Positions 6,257 through 9,162 of a stretch of 9,162 bases of DNA are shown here, piece after piece. Source of the stretch: Burkholderiales bacterium (GTDB lineage: Bacteria > Pseudomonadota > Gammaproteobacteria > Burkholderiales > Burkholderiaceae_C); NCBI GenBank assembly GCA_011391855.1, contig JAABPT010000018.1, forward strand, positions 1 through 9,162, read 5' to 3'. Within the stretch, counting starts at the first letter, position 1. Each line of letters opens with the position of its first letter. The notes under the pieces are model-generated. The model did not search any database and had not been told where the DNA came from. It saw nothing but the letters and a program-made list of their open reading frames with translations. The position numbers were made by a program, and so were the translations under genes.

Positions 6257-7018
6257 TCAGCCCTGGGGGCTGTCGGTCATGCGTTCGCCCATGCGCTGGC
6301 AATAGGCCTGCAGCTGTTCGGGCAGGTCGTCGGGGCAGACGCCGCACAGGCGGTTGCCGGGCACGGCGTGGTCGATGAATTTCGGGTAGGGCAGCTTGAG
6401 CTCGGCCATGAGCTGCTCGAACTCTTGCAGCGTGCGGCCGCCGCCCAGGCGTGGATTGCGCTGCTTCTCCTGCGCCACGGACGAAACGCGCCGGCCCTGG
6501 TAGTCGTGGCCGGGGTAGACCATGCAGTCTTCAGGCAGCGAAAACAGCTTGTCGTGCACGCTGCGATACAGCGCCGCGGCACTGCCGTTCTGGAAGTCGG
6601 TGCGGCCGCAGCCTTCGATCAGCAGCGCGTCGCCGGTGAAGACGCGGTCGACCTGCGCGTAGGCGTGGTGGCCGTCGGTGTGGCCCGGCGTGTGCAGCGG
6701 CCGCAGCTCCACACTGCCCATGCGCAGAGGCTGGCCTTCCTGCAGGCCGACGTCGGCGCAGGGCAGCGCGTCGAAGGCCGGGACCGCGATGCGACTGCCC
6801 ACGCGCTGCTTCAGCTGCAGAGCACTGGTGATGTGGTCGGCGTGGATGTGGGTGTCCACGGTGTAGGCCAGGGTGAGCCCCAGCCGCTGCACTTCGGCCA
6901 GGTCGCGGTCGATGCTGTTGACCACCGGGTCGATGAGCAGCGCCGCGCCCGTGTCCGAACAGCCCAGCAGGTAGGTGTAGGTGCTGGACAGGGGTTCGAA
7001 CAGCTGCCTGAAGATCAT
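6257..7018 (-). CDS. ETHE1-type persulfide dioxygenase (MBL-fold, mononuclear iron)
   Basis: This 253-residue metallo-beta-lactamase-fold protein has the hallmarks of the ETHE1/persulfide dioxygenase group, which oxidises glutathione persulfide to sulfite with O2 in sulfide detoxification. The family's iron ligands are H57 (in THIHADH), H113 (in HTPGHT) and D130 (in FTGDALLIE). The diagnostic GCGRTDFQNGS follows at 136-146, and PGHDY at 169-173. It also resembles glyoxalase II, but the single-iron ligand pattern and GCGRTDFQ favour the dioxygenase. The ATG at 7018 has GGAG 7 nt upstream. It lies 54 bp after the DUF302 gene and 11 bp before nrdJ, whose Shine-Dalgarno overlaps this stop codon, so co-transcription with nrdJ is very likely. 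No rhodanese domain is fused, and no sulfide:quinone reductase gene is in the window. Confidence 0.88.
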   Translation of the reverse strand: MIFRQLFEPLSSTYTYLLGCSDTGAALLIDPVVNSIDRDLAEVQRLGLTLAYTVDTHIHADHITSALQLKQRVGSRIAVPAFDALPCADVGLQEGQPLRMGSVELRPLHTPGHTDGHHAYAQVDRVFTGDALLIEGCGRTDFQNGSAAALYRSVHDKLFSLPEDCMVYPGHDYQGRRVSSVAQEKQRNPRLGGGRTLQEFEQLMAELKLPYPKFIDHAVPGNRLCGVCPDDLPEQLQAYCQRMGERMTDSPQG

Positions 7019-7072
7019 GCGCTCGCTCCGGGCCGCAAGCGGCTCATGGGGGTCGTCGGTCGCGCTCGGTGC

Positions 7073-7462
7073 TCAGGCCTGCAGGCGGTCGCGCACGCGC
7101 AGCAGCCGCGCGCGGGCGTCGGCCGCCACTTCGTGCACCTGCGGCATGGTGGTCAGTTGCGACATCACCTGGGGGTCGAGGAAGCCGACGTCGATGTGGC
7201 CGTCTTCCTCTTGCCGCACCACCACGTTGCACGGCAGCAGCAGGCCGATGTCGGGTTCGGCCGTGATCGCCTTCAGTGCCAGCGGCGGGTTGCAGGCGCC
7301 CAGGATGCGGTACGGCCGCAGTTCGGCGCCGAGCTTGGCCTTCATGGTGGCCTGCACGTCGATCTCGGTGAGGATGCCGAAGCCCTCGGCCTTCAGGGCC
7401 TCGGTGACTTGCTGCAGGGCGGTGTCGAAGCTGGTGTCGAGACGGGCATTGAATCCGTACAT
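7073..7462 (-). CDS. DUF302 domain protein
   Basis: This 129-residue protein is a single DUF302 domain, a small alpha/beta fold of unproven biochemical role. It shows the family's characteristic region at 50-80, PYRILGACNPPLA and GLLLPCNVVV, with conserved C57 and C78. No signal peptide or membrane segment is visible, so it is probably cytoplasmic. The ATG at 7462 has GAGGAA with a 6-nt spacer; the leader GAGGAACCCACC is nearly identical to that of nrdJ. It is the first gene of the operon continuing into the persulfide dioxygenase. The two Cys and this context suggest a thiol, sulfur or redox role, but that is inference. Confidence 0.88.
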   Translation of the reverse strand: MYGFNARLDTSFDTALQQVTEALKAEGFGILTEIDVQATMKAKLGAELRPYRILGACNPPLALKAITAEPDIGLLLPCNVVVRQEEDGHIDVGFLDPQVMSQLTTMPQVHEVAADARARLLRVRDRLQA

Positions 7463-7519
7463 GGTGGGTTCCTCGTGAAGGTGGAATGGATGGCCAAGCC
7501 GGGCAGCCGCAAGGCCGCG

Positions 7520-7540
7520 GTGCGAACCCTATCTTCGCAC
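7520..7540. promoter_or_regulatory. Perfect 7+7 inverted repeat upstream of the DUF302 operon
   Basis: GTGCGAA (7520-7526) and TTCGCAC (7534-7540) are perfectly complementary around CCCTATC. The element lies about 58-78 bp upstream of the DUF302 start and is less GC-rich than its surroundings. It may be an operator for a dimeric regulator of the DUF302-dioxygenase-nrdJ operon, or a short hairpin in its leader. I could not place a convincing -35/-10 pair next to it. Confidence 0.4.
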
Positions 7541-7556
7541 TACCCGGCCCCACCCC

Positions 7557-7585
7557 CCGGCCCGACCCCGCCGCCGACGGGCCGG
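7557..7585 (-). terminator. GC-only hairpin after the usp gene, possible terminator without U-tract
   Basis: CCGGCCCG (7557-7564) and CGGGCCGG (7578-7585) form a perfect 8-bp all-GC stem with a 13-nt loop. It starts 20 nt after the usp stop codon on the minus strand. No U-run follows, so termination would be weak or factor-assisted. It may separate usp from the DUF302 operon. Confidence 0.35.
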
Positions 7586-7605
7586 CAGGCGCGAGCGCGC
7601 TTCGG

Positions 7606-8049
7606 TCAGTGCAGCACCAGCAGCGGCAGCGAACTGCCGGCCAGCACCGCCTTGGTCTGCGATCCGAACAGGAATTCGCCGAAGGCGCCGCGGCCGTGGG
7701 TGACCATGACGATCATGTCGCAGCCCTGTGATTCGGCCGCGGAAATGATGGCCTTGTCCACGCGCGGCACCTGGGCATGGTGGCCGGTGAAGGGCACGCC
7801 GGCGTCGCGCGCGAGATCGGCAAAGCGCTGCAGCAGGCTGTTGGCGTGCGCGGCGGTCATGGCGTCGTGCTCCAGCGTTTCCTGGCGGATCAGCGAAGGC
7901 GGCCGCCCCGGCGTGGGCGGGGCCGCGACCGGCTCGGCCACGAAGCCGGTCACGGTCGCACCGAGCTGGCGCGCGAAATCCAGGCTGGCAAGCATGGCGC
8001 GGTCGGTGAGGTCGCTGCCGTCGATGGGCACGAGGATATGTTTGAACAT
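7606..8049 (-). CDS. Universal stress protein, UspA family
   Basis: This 147-residue single-domain cytoplasmic protein begins MFKHILVPIDGSDLTDRA, with Asp10 placed to contact adenine nucleotide. It ends with the nucleotide-binding loop THGRGAFGEFLFGS (117-130) and LPLLVLH. In the ATP-binding signature G-x2-G-x9-G-S/T the second and third glycines are present (G119, G129-S130), but the first is Val116, so ATP binding is likely but not certain. The start is the ATG at 8049, with AAGGAG and a 7-nt spacer; a start 36 bases upstream would precede the conserved N-terminus and is rejected. Transcription is predicted from a CRP/FNR-type promoter (8106-8154). In other proteobacteria several usp genes belong to anaerobic (Anr/FNR) regulons, which fits this control region. 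Confidence 0.92.
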   Translation of the reverse strand: MFKHILVPIDGSDLTDRAMLASLDFARQLGATVTGFVAEPVAAPPTPGRPPSLIRQETLEHDAMTAAHANSLLQRFADLARDAGVPFTGHHAQVPRVDKAIISAAESQGCDMIVMVTHGRGAFGEFLFGSQTKAVLAGSSLPLLVLH

Positions 8050-8105
8050 GCTCAGATCTCCTTCTACGGGCCACTCCCTCCCCAAACAGCGGGCCGGCCC
8101 ATGAA

Positions 8106-8154
8106 CTCATGCAATCTAGACAAGGGAACCCGCCGACTCCTTGCGCTGGCGCAA
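8106..8154 (-). promoter_or_regulatory. usp promoter with CRP/FNR-type box at -41.5
   Basis: The perfect palindrome TTGCGCTGGCGCAA (8141-8154) has the TTGNN-N4-NNCAA layout of CRP/FNR-family sites. On the minus strand TAGATT (8118-8113, 4 of 6 matches to -10) predicts a start at 8106, which places the palindrome centre exactly at -41.5, the class II activator position. The TTGCG half-site recalls NnrR/DNR-type boxes more than FNR. The regulator is inferred; its gene is not in the window. Confidence 0.6.
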
Positions 8155-8177
8155 ACCGCGTACAGGGCCGGGCCGAA

Positions 8178-8191
8178 TTGACCCTGGTCAA
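8178..8191. promoter_or_regulatory. FNR/ANR-like palindrome between usp and the VOC gene
   Basis: TTGACCCTGGTCAA is a perfect palindrome matching the FNR/ANR consensus TTGAT-N4-ATCAA, except C/G for T/A at the inner arm base. Symmetry extends one more base on each side (8177-8192). If it acts at -41.5 on the plus strand, the VOC transcript would start near 8226 with a weak -10 (GACCAT, 8214-8219). It could also act as a second upstream site for usp. As a plain -35 TTGACC it has no usable -10 at normal spacing. Confidence 0.55.
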
Positions 8192-8249
8192 TGCAGAGCA
8201 GGGCGGCCGGGCCGACCATCGCCTCCCCGGCTGAAGACGAGGAAGGCCC

Positions 8250-8798
8250 ATGCTCATCCAGCGCATCCACCACGTGGCCTACCGCTGCCGCGACGCCCGC
8301 GAGACCGTGCTCTGGTACCAGCAGCACCTGGGCATGGACTTCGTGCTCGCCATCGCCGAAGACCAGGTGCCCAGCACGCACGCGCCCGACCCCTACATGC
8401 ACGTCTTCCTGGACGCCGGTGGCGGCAACGTGCTGGCCTTCTTCGAGATCCCGAATTCGCCGCCCATGGGGCGCGACCCCCACACGCCGGAATGGGTGCA
8501 GCACATCGCCTTCAAGGTCGACAGCCTGGCCACGCTGGAAGCCACGAAGGCGCGGCTGCAGGCCAGCGGCGTCGAGGTGGTGGGCCCCACCGAGCACACC
8601 ATCTTCAAGTCGATCTATTTCTTCGACCCCAACGGCCACCGGCTGGAACTGGCCGCCGACACCGCCACACCCGAGATGACTACGAAGCTGGACGCGGTGA
8701 AGTGGGAGATGCTCGAAGAGTGGGCGCGCACGAAACGGGCGCCGCGCCATGCGGCGTGGATGCACGAGGGCGAGTTTTCCACCCCCGCCGCGGGTTGA
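8250..8798 (+). CDS. VOC family (glyoxalase/dioxygenase fold) protein
   Basis: This 182-residue protein is built of two beta-alpha-beta-beta-beta modules: about 3-67 (IQRIHHVAYRCRD to LAFFEIP) and 82-136 (VQHIAFKVDSLA to HRLELAA). Likely metal ligands sit at the standard places: H8, E66, H85 and E133 in FDPNGHRLEL. The last 45 residues form a charged tail beyond the fold. Family members include glyoxalase I, ring-cleavage dioxygenases, epimerases and resistance proteins, and the sequence does not single one out. The ATG at 8250 follows GAGGA with a 6-nt spacer. It is divergent from usp, sharing a control region with two CRP/FNR-type boxes, and convergent with the next gene, whose stop lies 12 bp away. 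Confidence 0.88.
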   Translation: MLIQRIHHVAYRCRDARETVLWYQQHLGMDFVLAIAEDQVPSTHAPDPYMHVFLDAGGGNVLAFFEIPNSPPMGRDPHTPEWVQHIAFKVDSLATLEATKARLQASGVEVVGPTEHTIFKSIYFFDPNGHRLELAADTATPEMTTKLDAVKWEMLEEWARTKRAPRHAAWMHEGEFSTPAAG

Positions 8799-8807
8799 AC
8801 CGCGGGG
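8783..8807. terminator. Hairpin between convergent genes, possible weak terminator
   Basis: CCCCGC (8783-8788) can pair with GCGGGG (8802-8807), or alternatively CCGCGG (8788-8793) with CCGCGG (8800-8805). The element spans the VOC stop codon and lies just before the stop of the opposing gene. There is no U-tract on either strand, so any termination role is uncertain. Confidence 0.25.
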
Positions 8808-8810
8808 CCG

Positions 8811-9162
8811 TCAGAAGTCCACCACCTCCACCTTGAGCCCCCGCGCGAGCAGCGTCGCCCGCGCGCGTTCGGCGTCGGCACGCCGCGCGAAAGGCCAGCC
8901 GACGACACGCCAGTCGTCACCCTCGGGCAGCATCTCCACCTGCAGTGGCTGGCTGCCTTGCGTGCGCAGCAACTCGTCGACGGCCTGCAGCCACTGCAGC
9001 GACTCGGCGCGGGTGCGCAGCGGGCGCGTGGTCACGGCCCAGTAGCCGTCCTGCGGCACGGCGGCGGCTCGGGCCTGGCGGGCCGCCGCGCGCACGGCGT
9101 GGTCGATCGCTGGCACCGAGGGCGGCAGTTGGATGCGGCCGAGCCGCGGCTCGACGTCGATG
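8811..9162 (-). CDS. SPOR-like domain protein, C-terminal part (cut by window edge)
   Basis: The frame is open from the window edge to TGA at 8813-8811. It contains a GTG codon at 9116, but the frame continues upstream without a stop (IDVEPRLGRIQLPPS) and no Shine-Dalgarno marks that GTG, so the gene most likely begins outside the window. The last 75 or so residues resemble a SPOR fold: GYWAVTTRPLRTRAESLQ, a helical stretch, then DDWRVVGWPFARRADAERAR and ARGLKVEVVDF. SPOR domains bind septal peptidoglycan stripped of stem peptides and usually close a membrane-anchored or periplasmic protein. The N-terminal anchor cannot be checked here. Confidence 0.6.
   Translation of the reverse strand, partial: IDVEPRLGRIQLPPSVPAIDHAVRAAARQARAAAVPQDGYWAVTTRPLRTRAESLQWLQAVDELLRTQGSQPLQVEMLPEGDDWRVVGWPFARRADAERARATLLARGLKVEVVDF

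Noticed and set aside
4473..6305. 610-codon open frame on the plus strand, antisense to nrdJ
   Set aside because: It runs opposite clear NrdJ and intein motifs. The product is rich in His, Arg, Val and Ala without domains, as expected when a GC-rich gene is read backwards.
6246..6347. Upstream extension of NrdJ by 34 residues
   Set aside because: It would overlap the persulfide dioxygenase C-terminus. The GTG at 6245 has a strong Shine-Dalgarno at the right distance.
6239..8104. 621-codon open frame on the plus strand
   Set aside because: It covers three well-supported minus-strand genes (persulfide dioxygenase, DUF302, usp) and shows no recognisable motif; composition shadow.
8178..8206. 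TTGACC at 8178 as an ordinary -35 element for the VOC gene
   Set aside because: No -10-like hexamer lies 16-18 bp downstream (the region is GC-only). The perfect palindrome around it is better read as a CRP/FNR-type site.

Overview
The window is GC-rich (roughly two-thirds G+C by eye), with third codon positions almost all G or C. It carries an adenosylcobalamin-dependent ribonucleotide reductase, an ETHE1-type persulfide dioxygenase, DUF302 and universal stress genes, and a PEP-CTERM tail. Together these suggest a betaproteobacterium, most likely Burkholderiales (Rubrivivax/Leptothrix/Ideonella-like). That placement is inference from gene content and composition; no phylogenetic marker is present.

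Layout. (1) 1-855, plus strand: perhaps the last codons of an upstream gene, then a class II aldolase/adducin-fold gene. (2) 856-1293: a gene-poor stretch with an orphan C-terminal PEP-CTERM sorting tail, its rho-independent terminator, and a doubtful 46-codon ORF on the minus strand. (3) 1294-2026, minus strand: a vapBC-type toxin-antitoxin operon with a readable promoter and operator. (4) 2160-7462, minus strand: a compact operon in the order DUF302 protein, persulfide dioxygenase, NrdJ. The nrdJ reading frame is interrupted by a complete 381-residue LAGLIDADG intein placed immediately before the catalytic cysteine. (5) 7606-8049, minus strand: a universal stress protein gene, divergent from (6) 8250-8798, plus strand: a VOC/glyoxalase-fold gene. 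Their 200-bp shared control region has two perfect 14-bp palindromes of CRP/FNR type. (7) 8811-9162, minus strand: the C-terminal part of a SPOR-like protein that runs off the window.

How the parts may work together. NrdJ makes deoxyribonucleotides with or without oxygen. The persulfide dioxygenase oxidises glutathione persulfide, and the usp gene carries an FNR-like box exactly 41.5 bp upstream of a predicted start site. Region 4-6 therefore reads as a redox, oxygen or sulfide response neighbourhood; this is inferred from context and not proven. The most notable objects are the intein in the NrdJ active-site motif, the paired CRP/FNR-type boxes, and the PEP-CTERM remnant directly behind the aldolase. 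I found no CRISPR array, insertion sequence, tRNA or rRNA.
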